NCBI GenBank assembly: GCA_902826795.1
Contig: CADEGD010000017.1
Location: forward strand, 32,902 to 76,461
Source of the DNA: an uncultured Acidobacteriota bacterium
Lineage (GTDB): Bacteria > Acidobacteriota > Blastocatellia > Pyrinomonadales > Pyrinomonadaceae
Length of the DNA: 43,560 bases
Direction of reading: 5' to 3'
Part shown: one piece after another, positions 1 to 8,391 of the stretch
How positions within the stretch are numbered: the stretch's first letter is position 1
Layout of the letters: each line of letters starts with the position of its first letter
The notes under the pieces: model-generated
What the model was told of the DNA's origin: nothing
Databases searched by the model: none
What the model saw: only the letters and a program-made list of their open reading frames with translations
Translations under genes and position numbers: made by a program

Positions 1-697
1 GAGCGCGGACCTGCCCGCCGGCGGCCGGCTCCCTGAGCGTCAGATCGAAGACGGCACGAGCGGCGCGGAGAAAGATGACAGGATTGTGCGCCAGCAGCAG
101 CTTGAACTCGTCGGGAAAAGAGCCTTTCAACGCGGACGGCAGATCGGTCTTACCAACCATGTGATCATCGACGCCGCCGAGCCAGAAGGACGATTCGCCG
201 GATTCGATTCGCGAGCCTTCGTTGGTCAACACGCGAATATTCGCTTTCTCAAGATGTTTTGTCACCAACTCGGCATCCGTCCAGTGATCGTGATTGCCGA
301 GGCACGCAAATACTCCCAGCGGTGCCTGCAATTCCCCCAGAACCTTCGCGGCCGGAGCGATGTATTTCGCCTCGTGTGAAACGTAGTCGCCCGTCAGCGC
401 CACAAGGTCAGGTTTTAGTTTGTTGGCTATCGCGACGGCTCTTGCGATGTGGTCGAGTCCGGTGAACGGGCTGTGATGGATGTCGGATAGATGCAGGACG
501 CGGAATCCGTCGAGCTTTTTCGGCAGCCTCGGAAGCGTGATCTCGACGTTTTCGACGGACAACGTATTCGCCTCATCGATCGCGTACTTCGCTACCTTCG
601 AAAGGTTCCCGGCGATCTCTCGAAGCGGGCGGTCTTGCGCGACCAGAGCGTTTATTCGCTCAGCAATCTTAGCCCGTTGAGTACGCGGTGTCCGCAT
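1..697 (-). CDS. Metallophosphoesterase (YkuE/YaeI-like), 3' end outside the window
   Basis: The minus strand reads open from an ATG at 697 to the window edge, giving 232 residues without a stop. The calcineurin-like phosphoesterase motifs appear in order: LSDIHH (about residue 70), LTGDYV (about 100), CLGNHDHW (about 135) and LLAHNP near the visible end. These residues coordinate the two-metal centre in this family. YkuE-type members usually act on membrane-linked or phospholipid phosphodiesters, but the substrate cannot be told here. No signal peptide or membrane anchor is seen; the first 50 residues look like a helical leader. Odd point: where the family normally has a GHxHGG motif, the frame reads REPAA followed by GGQVR, so two expected His ligands are missing close to the window edge. 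It is upstream of nothing on its strand within view; tyrS ends 94 bp before its start. Confidence 0.85.
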   Translation of the reverse strand, partial: MRTPRTQRAKIAERINALVAQDRPLREIAGNLSKVAKYAIDEANTLSVENVEITLPRLPKKLDGFRVLHLSDIHHSPFTGLDHIARAVAIANKLKPDLVALTGDYVSHEAKYIAPAAKVLGELQAPLGVFACLGNHDHWTDAELVTKHLEKANIRVLTNEGSRIESGESSFWLGGVDDHMVGKTDLPSALKGSFPDEFKLLLAHNPVIFLRAARAVFDLTLREPAAGGQVRA

Positions 698-790
698 AAA
701 CTTAATTATACGGAAGATGACTCCGCATACCTATTGAAAACTCGAACTGGTGCGAAACGGAAAGTTTCTGCGGTTTCAAATTGCGACTTA

Positions 791-1999
791 TCAGTTTCCA
801 GTTAGTTTTGCGAACTTAAGTTTCCCGACCTGAAGGACAAGGGAATTCCCGTTCGCAAGATCGACCTCTGCCGCGGCCGATGTCGCTTTTTCTCCGTTGA
901 GTTTCACACCACCTTGTTCGATCAGACGGCGAGCCTCGCCTTTGGTGGCGACCAAGCCGGAAGCGACTACGAGGTCCGCTAGGCGATAAGTCTGAGCTGC
1001 AACCAGTACTTCCTCGATCTCGTCCGGAATCTCTTTCTTTACGAAGCGGCGATTGAACTCCTCTTCAGCGGCGGTTGCATCAGCTTCCGAATGAAAATCT
1101 TTGATGATCAGTTTCGCGAGAGTTACTTTCGTATCACGTTGGTTTTCGCCGTTCGCAATTTGCGATTTTAGATTTGAGATCTCGGATGGCGTCAGATCGG
1201 TTACGAGGTCGTAGTATCGCCACATCAGCTCGTCGCTGATCGACATCACCTTTCCGAACATCTCGTTCGGCGGTTCGTCTATGCCGATGTAATTGTTCAG
1301 CGATTTCGACATCTTGTTCACGCCGTCGAGGCCTTCGAGCAGCGGCGTAGTGATCACAACCTGCGGTTCCTGGTCGAACTCACGTTGAAGGTTGCGGCCC
1401 ATCAACAGGTTGAATTTCTGATCGGTTCCGCCGAGCTCGATGTCAGCGTCGAGTGCGACCGAATCGTATCCTTGCACGAGCGGATAGAGCAGCTCGTGGA
1501 GCGATATCGGCTTCTCTTCGTTCAGACGCTTGGTAAAGTCGTCGCGTTCGAGTATCTGCTTCACCGTCGTTTTCGCGCAGAGCTTGATGAAGTCGGCGGA
1601 CGTGAATTTGTCCATCCACTCGCCGTTAAATCTCAACTCCGTCCTCTCCGGATCGAGCAGCTTGAACATCTGGCGCTTGTAGGTCTCGGCGTTTGCGTTC
1701 ACCTCCTCACGAGACAGCGGCGGCCGAGTTACGTTCTTACCCGAAGGGTCGCCGATCATCCCCGTGAAGTCACCAATGAGAAATATCACCGTGTGTCCGA
1801 GGTCCTGAAATGCCTTCAGCTTACGGATCACCACCGTATGCCCGACGTGAATGTCGGGCGCGGTCGGGTCGAGGCCGAGCTTCACGCGAAGCGGCTTGCC
1901 GGCCTTCGCCGACCGCTCAAGCTTCGCCTTCAGATCCTCTTCGCGGATCACGTCGACTGTTCCTTTCTTCAGGAACTCTATCTGCTCATCAATGGTCAT
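791..1999 (-). CDS. tyrS: Tyrosine--tRNA ligase
   Basis: Charges tRNA-Tyr with tyrosine in the cytoplasm (class I aminoacyl-tRNA synthetase). The 402-residue length is normal. The class I signature is present as HVGH at residues 51-54, and the KMSKS loop at 229-233. Between them are the tyrosine-recognition segments, including YPLVQGYDS (172-180) and [13 protein letters not shown] (190-202), typical of the TyrS2/TyrZ subgroup. The last ~65 residues form an S4 RNA-binding domain ([10 protein letters not shown]...[14 protein letters not shown]). The ATG start lies 14 bp after the stop of the GNAT gene, which itself follows the S9 peptidase gene by 10 bp, so the three are probably co-transcribed from above 4486. 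No T-box or other leader is visible directly upstream. Confidence 0.97.
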   Translation of the reverse strand: MTIDEQIEFLKKGTVDVIREEDLKAKLERSAKAGKPLRVKLGLDPTAPDIHVGHTVVIRKLKAFQDLGHTVIFLIGDFTGMIGDPSGKNVTRPPLSREEVNANAETYKRQMFKLLDPERTELRFNGEWMDKFTSADFIKLCAKTTVKQILERDDFTKRLNEEKPISLHELLYPLVQGYDSVALDADIELGGTDQKFNLLMGRNLQREFDQEPQVVITTPLLEGLDGVNKMSKSLNNYIGIDEPPNEMFGKVMSISDELMWRYYDLVTDLTPSEISNLKSQIANGENQRDTKVTLAKLIIKDFHSEADATAAEEEFNRRFVKKEIPDEIEEVLVAAQTYRLADLVVASGLVATKGEARRLIEQGGVKLNGEKATSAAAEVDLANGNSLVLQVGKLKFAKLTGN

Positions 2000-2013
2000 A
2001 ACGAAAAGCGTGA

Positions 2014-2499
2014 TTATAGCTTACGGTACATAATGTATGCATTCGTCAGGCCGTTGCGCGAGTGTCGAATCGCGTCGGGTATCTCGCCGATGACGGTAAA
2101 GCCGACGCTTTTCCAAAGATTGACGGCAGCCGTGTTCGACTTAACGACGAAGTTGAACTGGATCGAGTGATAGCCGATGCGACGGGCTTCTTCGATCGAA
2201 TGTTCGGCCATCAGCTTGCCGATCCCACGACCTGTCGCATCCGGCGAGACCATGTAGCCGCCGTTGCCGACATGATCGCCGAGGCCCGGTTGATTCGCCT
2301 TTAGCCAGTAGGTGCCAAGGATAATGCCACCGTCCTCAGCAACGTAAACGTGCTTCTCAGGCGAGAACCAAAAGGAGATCATTTCGGCCTCGGGCGTGTC
2401 CGGAGCGAACGTGTAAGTGTCGCCGCTAGCGATCACGGCTTTGATGATCTGCCAAACGGCGGGTTTGTCGGCGTCGGTTGCATTTCGAATTTGCGTCAC
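2014..2499 (-). CDS. GNAT-family N-acetyltransferase
   Basis: A 161-residue acetyl-CoA-dependent acyltransferase of the GNAT fold. The acetyl-CoA pyrophosphate-binding motif A is seen as GRGIGKLM around residues 94-101, after the beta-4 strand GGYMVSPDA. The later [13 protein letters not shown] segment (about 126-138) is the usual motif B. The sequence resembles the phosphinothricin/L-amino-acid acetyltransferase branch, but the acceptor cannot be predicted. It sits between the S9 peptidase gene (10 bp upstream) and tyrS (14 bp downstream) in an apparent operon; this gives no clear functional hint. Confidence 0.88.
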   Translation of the reverse strand: MTQIRNATDADKPAVWQIIKAVIASGDTYTFAPDTPEAEMISFWFSPEKHVYVAEDGGIILGTYWLKANQPGLGDHVGNGGYMVSPDATGRGIGKLMAEHSIEEARRIGYHSIQFNFVVKSNTAAVNLWKSVGFTVIGEIPDAIRHSRNGLTNAYIMYRKL

Positions 2500-2509
2500 T
2501 CTTACACAC

Positions 2510-4486
2510 TCACTTCAAATATTTCTCGAACCAGTCGAGATTCGCCTGCATTGCCGCGATCTGCATTTTTGGCTCGTTCGGGCCGTGCGGCTGGCGCGGC
2601 AGAATGAGCATTCGCGTCGGGACGTTCTGACGTTTGAGAGCCATGTAGAGCTGATAGCCCTGTTCGATCGGTACGCGGATGTCGGCCTCACCGTGCTGGA
2701 CGAGCGTTGGCGTGACCGCATTCTTGATATTGAACATCGCCGAATGTTTCGAATAGATCGCCGGATCGTTCCAGAAATCGCCGCCGAAGTAATCAGGCAC
2801 GAAGGACGGGATATCGGCAGTTCCATTAAAACTCATCAGATTCGTTACCGGAGCACCGGCCGACGCGGCCTTGAATCGCTTCGTTTTCGTAATGATGGTC
2901 GACGTCATATAGCCGCCGTAGCTCCACCCCATCACGCCGAGTCGGTTCGCGTCCGCCACGCCCATAGCGATCACGTGGTCTACGCCGGTCATCAGGTCTT
3001 CATAATCCATCCCGCCCCAGTCTTTAATGTTCGCCCGGCGGAATTCTGTGCCGTAGCCGCTCGAACCCCGCGGGTTAGGCCTGAGGATCGCGTAACCTTT
3101 CGACGCAAACGTTGCCAGCGGATATACGCCGCGGCCGCCGATGTAGCTTTGCTGAAAGACCCCTGCCGGTCCGCCGTGGACGTTGAGGATCAGCGGTACC
3201 TTTGTGCCTGCTGTGTATCCGACCGGATACGTCAGCAAGCCTTCGATCTCACGACCGTCCTTACTCTTCCATTTCACGACCTCGGTCTTTTCGACCGTCA
3301 TCTTTCGATACTCCTCATTCGCCTTCGAGATCTGCACCGGTCGATTGCCGAACGACCAAACAAATAGTTCCGGCGGGGTTTGAGTCGATTGCCATACAAA
3401 GGCACCGACTTTACCGTCCTCCGAGAAACTGAAACCACCGGCGACGCCCGGACCAACGCCCGTGTCGATCTCAGCGATGTTGTTTGCGGCAACGTCGAAC
3501 GCGTAAAAACTCGAGACGGTCCCTTTAGGTTCCGCGAAACGAATGTACTTTCCATCCGGCGACCATCCCGCGATCCCCGGCCCTGCGTCAAACGTAACGC
3601 TGAGCGGTTTCGGAGTTCCGCCTGCCGTCGGATGCAAAACGATGCGGTCGCTCTGCGCCCAACGTGGAGGGCCGTCGCTGGTTGAGATGGCGAGCCACTT
3701 TCCGTCGGGCGAATAGTTCGGGTTATCTTCAGACGCTTCAGTTGCGGCGACCGGCGTAATCCGCGACGTGGCAACCTCGACCGTGGATACATCCGCCGTA
3801 GGCCAATCGTTCACGGATGGCGACGCGACGTGAGCGAAAGTGATCCGCGAGCCGTCAGGCGACCAGTCGAAAGCTGTGACGTGGCGGTTTAAGTCGGCGA
3901 GTTTCTTCACGTCGCGTTTGCCGCTCGAGTCTTTTGCAAACGGCACTACATAAAGCTTTGCGAGCTTGTAGTTTTCCTCATACCAGCGGAAGTCGTTGCG
4001 GCCTTTGTCGTTCACTTCTTCGTCGGCGGACTTTGCATCAGCCATCGTGAAGGCGAGCCAATTTCCATCCGGCGACCAATCGAACGCGGTGACCGATCCC
4101 TTTCCGTCGGTGAGCTGTTCGGCCTCGCCGCCGGCGAGCCGCAGCATAAAGATCTGATTGCGATTGTCCTTGCGGTTCGATGTGAAAGCGATCGACGACC
4201 CATCAGGCGAGAACTTCGGGTTGGTTGAAGACTTGTCGCCGAACGTGAGCTGATAGTTCTCTTTCCCGTCAGCCGAAGCGAGCCAAACCTGCGTGTTGTA
4301 TTCGCTCTTATCCGCTGCCATCACGGTTTCGTTGACCGTGTAGACCACGCGTTTGCCATCAGGAGAGATATTAGGCGAGCCGACGATCTTGAGCTTCGCC
4401 TGAAGCTCGGGCGACCAGTTTTGAGCGTTGGCTTCAACCAGGAAAAGGGCGATTACGACGATTACGAACAGACGAACTGACGGCAT
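2510..4486 (-). CDS. Secreted S9-family peptidase (prolyl oligopeptidase / DPP type)
   Basis: A 658-residue exported serine peptidase that should cleave short oligopeptides in the periplasm or outside the cell. An N-terminal signal peptide (hydrophobic residues 6-16, cleavage after ANA or NAQ near 20-22) is followed by a beta-propeller rich in SPDGK repeats (about residues 35-395). The alpha/beta-hydrolase domain starts around 400. The catalytic triad can be read as Ser522 in GWSYGGY, Asp602 in GEADIRVP and His634 in RQPHGP; an oxyanion segment HGGPAG lies at 437-442. An AAGGAG ribosome-binding site lies 8 bp before the ATG. First gene of the run that continues into the GNAT and tyrS genes. 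A second S9 peptidase of similar size is at 11764-13725 but is clearly diverged. Confidence 0.95.
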   Translation of the reverse strand: MPSVRLFVIVVIALFLVEANAQNWSPELQAKLKIVGSPNISPDGKRVVYTVNETVMAADKSEYNTQVWLASADGKENYQLTFGDKSSTNPKFSPDGSSIAFTSNRKDNRNQIFMLRLAGGEAEQLTDGKGSVTAFDWSPDGNWLAFTMADAKSADEEVNDKGRNDFRWYEENYKLAKLYVVPFAKDSSGKRDVKKLADLNRHVTAFDWSPDGSRITFAHVASPSVNDWPTADVSTVEVATSRITPVAATEASEDNPNYSPDGKWLAISTSDGPPRWAQSDRIVLHPTAGGTPKPLSVTFDAGPGIAGWSPDGKYIRFAEPKGTVSSFYAFDVAANNIAEIDTGVGPGVAGGFSFSEDGKVGAFVWQSTQTPPELFVWSFGNRPVQISKANEEYRKMTVEKTEVVKWKSKDGREIEGLLTYPVGYTAGTKVPLILNVHGGPAGVFQQSYIGGRGVYPLATFASKGYAILRPNPRGSSGYGTEFRRANIKDWGGMDYEDLMTGVDHVIAMGVADANRLGVMGWSYGGYMTSTIITKTKRFKAASAGAPVTNLMSFNGTADIPSFVPDYFGGDFWNDPAIYSKHSAMFNIKNAVTPTLVQHGEADIRVPIEQGYQLYMALKRQNVPTRMLILPRQPHGPNEPKMQIAAMQANLDWFEKYLK

Positions 4487-4658
4487 TAGGGCAACTCCTT
4501 CTGATCAATTTAAATGGGAAAATCGCGAATATTCTGTACTAATTCCACGCATTTAACAAAAATCGACCATCATTTGGCAAGATTTTGAGCATTTTCCGCA
4601 AGGTACATCGGGGCCACGCTATTTGTGTCTCTAACCTTCCTCCCGCAAAACTCGAGAA

Positions 4659-5162
4659 ATGGAATATAGATATCAATCGATTCCGCACAATTGCGGGATT
4701 CTTGAGACCGCCCGGCTGAAACCGATCTACGGCGAATATCTGGAATGCTACGGCTTTGGCGAAATTTTATTCGAAGACCTTAACTTCCGAGCGGGCGATC
4801 GGGAATTCCTCGCGTTTACCGAAGAGACCAAGAAGATGCGAGAGGAATATCCGGGAATCGAGATCCGCAAGATCGAACTCGGGCGCGAGAGGGAAGTTGT
4901 GAGGTCGGCGATCGTCGAAACGAATAGCTCAATGCTGCTCAAAGCAGTCGACGGCGGCGACATTCTCGGCGTTAGCATCACCTCGACTCAAGGAGAGCCG
5001 ATCCGTTTTCTCCCGCCTTATGTGGTGAAAGGCATAGTCGAGGAACTCGACAGCGGACGAATACTCATCTCGGAAGAGATAGCCGAGCCATTCGGCAAAC
5101 TCGCGGACTTCTATCGCATCTCGGCTGCGTTCGATGAGGGCGTGGTTACTATCAAGCTGTGA
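4659..5162 (+). CDS. Hypothetical protein, 167 aa
   Basis: I do not recognise this protein. It is soluble, acidic, with no signal peptide or membrane segment. Residues about 85-120 (ETNSSMLLKAVDGGDILGVSI) and 135-165 read like alternating beta strands and turns of a small alpha/beta domain. Codon use matches its neighbours, and no other frame offers a better gene here. It faces the S9 peptidase gene across a 172-bp divergent intergenic region, in which I see no clear promoter pair. Its last 11 bp overlap the end of the convergent SRA-like gene. The ribosome-binding site is weak, so the start is uncertain. Confidence 0.6.
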   Translation: MEYRYQSIPHNCGILETARLKPIYGEYLECYGFGEILFEDLNFRAGDREFLAFTEETKKMREEYPGIEIRKIELGREREVVRSAIVETNSSMLLKAVDGGDILGVSITSTQGEPIRFLPPYVVKGIVEELDSGRILISEEIAEPFGKLADFYRISAAFDEGVVTIKL

Positions 5163-5538
5163 TGTTTCGCACGAGGGTGAACTTCCACACCATTCGTTCC
5201 CGCGTTTCGTCCTTTACGTAGTCGCCCGCCGTTACCCGCCATTCGCCTAGGTATTCCCAGCGATTAACTCCGAGCTTGTTAAAAAGCGGAACGGCGTGTG
5301 CGGTTCGAATCGCGTCGAGCATCGCACGATTAGCCGCATCCGGTTTCTGATCGCCCCGCCGGCCCGCACCCGTGTAATGGATCACGTCGGTCGAATCTCC
5401 GTGAAAATCCGGATAGCAAGGATTGATGCGGCCGAAGTCGGTGAGAAGCGACACGAGCGTGCCGCAGCTTTGGTAGATGCCGTTGCGGCTTTTGTGAGTC
5501 TGCGAGACTTCGGTCCAAGTTAGGATCTGGTTTGCCAC
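5152..5538 (-). CDS. Stand-alone SRA/YDG-like domain protein
   Basis: About 128 residues. The core reads DVIHYTGAGRRGDQK, then NRAMLDAI, LFNKLGVNRWEYLGEW and a closing WKFTLVRN. This order (YTGxGxxGDQ, N-R-A-L, F, Y-GEW) matches the SRA/YDG fold that binds modified cytosines, as in ScoMcrA-type restriction enzymes and UHRF-like proteins. Here it stands alone, without an HNH or McrB partner in view. The open frame extends to a TTG at 5565, but those extra codons are the end of a repeat element (5549-5710). I therefore prefer the GTG at 5538, starting at ANQILTW. The 3' end overlaps the convergent hypothetical gene by 11 bp. DNA binding is inferred from family resemblance only. Confidence 0.55.
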   Translation of the reverse strand: MANQILTWTEVSQTHKSRNGIYQSCGTLVSLLTDFGRINPCYPDFHGDSTDVIHYTGAGRRGDQKPDAANRAMLDAIRTAHAVPLFNKLGVNRWEYLGEWRVTAGDYVKDETRERMVWKFTLVRNITA

Positions 5539-5548
5539 GAAAAGTTCT

Positions 5549-5710
5549 GCCCGCGAAATACGCAAAAAGCCGCGAAAGTTTTAAACGCAGAGATCGGGGC
5601 GACCGCAGAGCTTCTAAGCCAAATATTTGTCATGTATCTCCGTAGCTCTGCGAACTCAGCGGCCTCGGTGTTCAAACAGCATTTCGCGACCGTTAGCGTA
5701 TTTCGCGGGC
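5549..5710. repeat. Miniature inverted-repeat element with perfect 15-bp ends
   Basis: The ends are exact reverse complements: GCCCGCGAAATACGC at 5549-5563 and GCGTATTTCGCGGGC at 5696-5710. Inside are inverted CGCAGAG / CTCTGCG motifs (about 5585-5620 and 5645-5655), giving a composite hairpin of ~160 bp with no coding content. It fills the gap between the M14 peptidase gene and the SRA-like gene. The same CCCGCGAA terminus occurs at 21161-21229 and 30795-30906. Target-site duplications are not obvious. Confidence 0.7.
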
Positions 5711-5718
5711 CATCTACC

Positions 5719-8175
5719 TCACTGGCTGATCGAATTGAACAGCAGCGGAAACGTCGCTAAACTCTGGCCGCGATACTGCGGGCGGAAGCCGAAAAGGACG
5801 ATCTTGCCTTTGCCGACGGTGAACTCGACCAGTGCAGCCTTGCCCGCGATCTTCTCCGCGCCGAGTGCCCAGCCCGAAAGAAGTATCTGCTTCGGATCTT
5901 TAGGATAACTGGCGATTATGCGGAAGTTGAGCGTCAGCGCGAGCGGGTCGGTATGGATCTCGAAAACGGGTGAGTTCTCAAACCAGGCGATCGACTGCTG
6001 CGGCATTCCTTTGGCGATCGGGTGCGAGAGGTCGAGTTCGGTACGGAGGATCGAGCCCGGAATGTAGAAGTCTTTCCGAGCGAGGCCGCGAGTCACGTCC
6101 TTTACCGGCAGGTTGAACTGCTCGATAGCAAAGTTTGACGCGCGGTTCAGAAACACGAGCGTCCCGCCCGCCTCGACAAACTTCTTCAGATTCTCAACAC
6201 CCTCTTTCCCAACTCCGCCCACATACTCATCCGGCATCGAGCCCTTCCGATGGCCGTTCAGGATCTGCGCAGCAGATTGGTCGGGGAAGATGATAGTTCT
6301 TGTCTTGTGAAAAGGTTGGTCTTTCACTCCCGCTCTGAGTTCGCTGTCGACAATCGAATCGAATTGCCCACAGCAGAGGGGGTTAAACCCGCTCTTTTCA
6401 ACGATCCAGTTGGTCCAGCCGTAATCCATATTCGCCTGTGCGGATTTATATATGGCGAATCTTGGACCGTGACTGCAACCACATCCACTTCCTGATCCCA
6501 TGCCCGACTCCGGTTCAGGCAACCGGTATTCAAAGGATTCGCTAATTGGAATTACTTTCACATCCATTAATAGCGATAGTGTGTGGGCGGTGACATCGTA
6601 AGGAGCTATTGGACTGCCTTTGTCATCGAGTAACTGAGGATACGTTTGACGTTCGAGCAACGACTTGGCGAAATTACCGTAAGGCTGGTCGAGCCGGACT
6701 ACGGTTGCGCCCTTGCTGTAAGTCGTACTTCCGATCTTAAAGGTGTTGGGTTCGATAGTCTCAACGCCCGCCCGGTCTAAAATCGACAGCAACGCAGAAC
6801 GCCTCTTGTCTCGACTCAGACGTCGAAAACCGAATCGTCCATTGTCGTCGGACGCGTCTGACACCTTCTCCTCAGTTTCCGCTGGCAAAACAAAAGCAAA
6901 CAATTCACCATCTTTCCTCGGTCGCACCGCCTCTTTCCCGATCTCATAAAATCTCGACAACCAGCGTTCGCGATTGTCGGCGGCGTGATCCAACAAACTG
7001 AACGCGGCGGTCGACATATAGTCGGTGATGTTGCGGAGCTTCCATTCGCCTCCTTTCCAGACGGGGCCGAAGTTGGCGGATTCGACCTTCGCGTCGTAGC
7101 CGTCATCGGCACCGGCGCGGATGTCCTCCCATTTGACGGTGATCGGCGTGGCGAGGCGTGCGGACGCGGTTTCGCTCAGGATGCGGACGCCGCCGTGGTA
7201 GTGCGAATAGGCGCGAGCGGGTGTCCAGGCGTCGTAGGTGGAGTTAGTGGTGATGCCCTGATAGCCCTTGTCACGCATCGCCTTGGCGATCGAATTCCCG
7301 AGCTCGGTATAGCCCTCGACGATCTGTTTCGGCACGTTCGGTTCGACGGGCTGCATGTATGGCGGCAGGAAGAGGCGCGAGCCGTTGCGGCCCTGCTGGT
7401 GTACGTCGTGAACGATCTGCGGATGCCAGACGTTGTGAATTTTGTCTACCGTCAACTGCGTTTCAATCTGCGTGAAGGCGTACCAGTCGCGGTTGTTATC
7501 GTGGCCGACGTATTTGTGATAAAGCTCCGGCGGCTCGGTGCCCTCGTAAGGCGTGCCGAGCGTCTTGTCGTACCATTTTTTGACGATGTCCACGCCGTCG
7601 GGGTTCAGGCTGGGCACAAGCAGGATGATCGTATTGTCGAGAATATTATTGATCCGCACGTCGTTGGAGCTTACGAGTTCGTGGGCGATGAGCATCGACG
7701 ATAACGTCGAGCCGACCTCGGTCGAGTGTATGCCGAAAGTTATGAGGACGATGGTCTTGCCTTCTTTTACGAGCTTTTGGACCGCGGCCGAAGATGCGGA
7801 CGGGGGCGTCCGCGTTCCGAGCTTTCGTGGATCGGCGAGCTTATCGTTGATGTCTCGGTATTTCGCAAGGGATTTGAGATTGCCGGGCGAGCTTACCGTC
7901 GCGTAGACGAACGGAGCGCCCATCGTCGTCTTGCCGATCTCTTCGAAGATCATCCGGTCGGAGGCTTGGTCGAGCTTCTTGAAGTAATCAACGACCTGTG
8001 CCCAACTTGCAAGTTTACGATCGTTGCCGGGCGTGAAACCGAGAGTGTCTTTGGGCGCGGGAACGTTTTGGGCCGCGATACCTGCTGTTAGCAGAAGAAG
8101 CATCACGCAAAGCCGCAAAGGCCGCAAAGAAGAGAACCACCCCGCCAGCCGAAGCGACTGCCACCCCTCCTTCAT
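5719..8175 (-). CDS. Secreted M14-family zinc carboxypeptidase, large form
   Basis: About 818 residues from an ATG at 8175. The M14 zinc motif HxxE is seen as GIHSTEVG (H150, E153), followed by NPDG (191-194), GHDNNRDWY (224-232; the Asn/Arg substrate-binding segment) and a third ligand His in HDVHQQG (256-262). RILSETAS farther on probably carries the catalytic Glu. The long C-terminal part (about 450-818) has a Rossmann/amidotransferase-like region ending in a beta strand-rich segment, typical of large bacterial M14 proteins of this group. The signal peptide's hydrophobic core is LCVMLLLLTAGIAAQ. The start is uncertain: the frame stays open to 8232, but everything upstream of codon LCVM is made of intergenic repeat (8103-8223). 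A TTG at 8118 or the ATG at 8103 are alternatives. Confidence 0.9.
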   Translation of the reverse strand: MKEGWQSLRLAGWFSSLRPLRLCVMLLLLTAGIAAQNVPAPKDTLGFTPGNDRKLASWAQVVDYFKKLDQASDRMIFEEIGKTTMGAPFVYATVSSPGNLKSLAKYRDINDKLADPRKLGTRTPPSASSAAVQKLVKEGKTIVLITFGIHSTEVGSTLSSMLIAHELVSSNDVRINNILDNTIILLVPSLNPDGVDIVKKWYDKTLGTPYEGTEPPELYHKYVGHDNNRDWYAFTQIETQLTVDKIHNVWHPQIVHDVHQQGRNGSRLFLPPYMQPVEPNVPKQIVEGYTELGNSIAKAMRDKGYQGITTNSTYDAWTPARAYSHYHGGVRILSETASARLATPITVKWEDIRAGADDGYDAKVESANFGPVWKGGEWKLRNITDYMSTAAFSLLDHAADNRERWLSRFYEIGKEAVRPRKDGELFAFVLPAETEEKVSDASDDNGRFGFRRLSRDKRRSALLSILDRAGVETIEPNTFKIGSTTYSKGATVVRLDQPYGNFAKSLLERQTYPQLLDDKGSPIAPYDVTAHTLSLLMDVKVIPISESFEYRLPEPESGMGSGSGCGCSHGPRFAIYKSAQANMDYGWTNWIVEKSGFNPLCCGQFDSIVDSELRAGVKDQPFHKTRTIIFPDQSAAQILNGHRKGSMPDEYVGGVGKEGVENLKKFVEAGGTLVFLNRASNFAIEQFNLPVKDVTRGLARKDFYIPGSILRTELDLSHPIAKGMPQQSIAWFENSPVFEIHTDPLALTLNFRIIASYPKDPKQILLSGWALGAEKIAGKAALVEFTVGKGKIVLFGFRPQYRGQSLATFPLLFNSISQ

Positions 8176-8223
8176 AAGTAAAGGAGTTTTAGTTGAACCG
8201 CTGAAACGCATAGACGCAGAGAG
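8103..8223. repeat. Concatenated intergenic repeat phrases at the 5' end of the M14 gene
   Basis: Three repeat phrases lie end to end: a GCAAAG-periodic stretch (TCACGCAAAGCCGCAAAGG..., 8103-8136), an AACCACCCCGCC ... GCCACCCCTCCTT ... AAGGAG stretch (8135-8186), and GAAACGCATAGACGCAGAGAG (8202-8223). The first shares TCACGCAAAGCCGC with the repeat at 15235-15264. Strings of this kind recur between genes in many environmental genomes (from memory). They overlap the possible N-terminus of the M14 peptidase. Confidence 0.6.
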
Positions 8224-8308
8224 AAGATTCATTTCAATTTGTGCTCCGAATGTGAGTTTCGATGAGTTTAACCGATGTCGGGAAAATTGCGAACGACGCT
8301 GGTTTTTG

Positions 8309-8338
8309 TTGACACGGTGCGTTCGAATTGTCTATAAG
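8309..8338 (+). promoter_or_regulatory. Sigma-70 type promoter
   Basis: A perfect -35 TTGACA (8309-8314), 18-bp spacer and -10 TATAAG (8333-8338) sit about 54 bp before the start of the three-repeat protein gene. One of the clearest promoters in the window. No operator-like palindrome overlaps it. Confidence 0.65.
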
Positions 8339-8391
8339 AATGTGTCTTCACTCTTCCGATTCACAAAAATCTAAGGTTCGAAAAAGTATTT

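Noticed and set aside
1385..2170. 261-codon plus-strand open frame
   Set aside because: Antisense to tyrS and the GNAT gene; no family resemblance and a composition typical of a shadow frame.
2417..3367. 316-codon plus-strand open frame
   Set aside because: Antisense to the S9 peptidase gene, which has a complete catalytic triad and signal peptide.
6985..7704. 239-codon plus-strand open frame
   Set aside because: Antisense to the M14 peptidase zinc-binding region.
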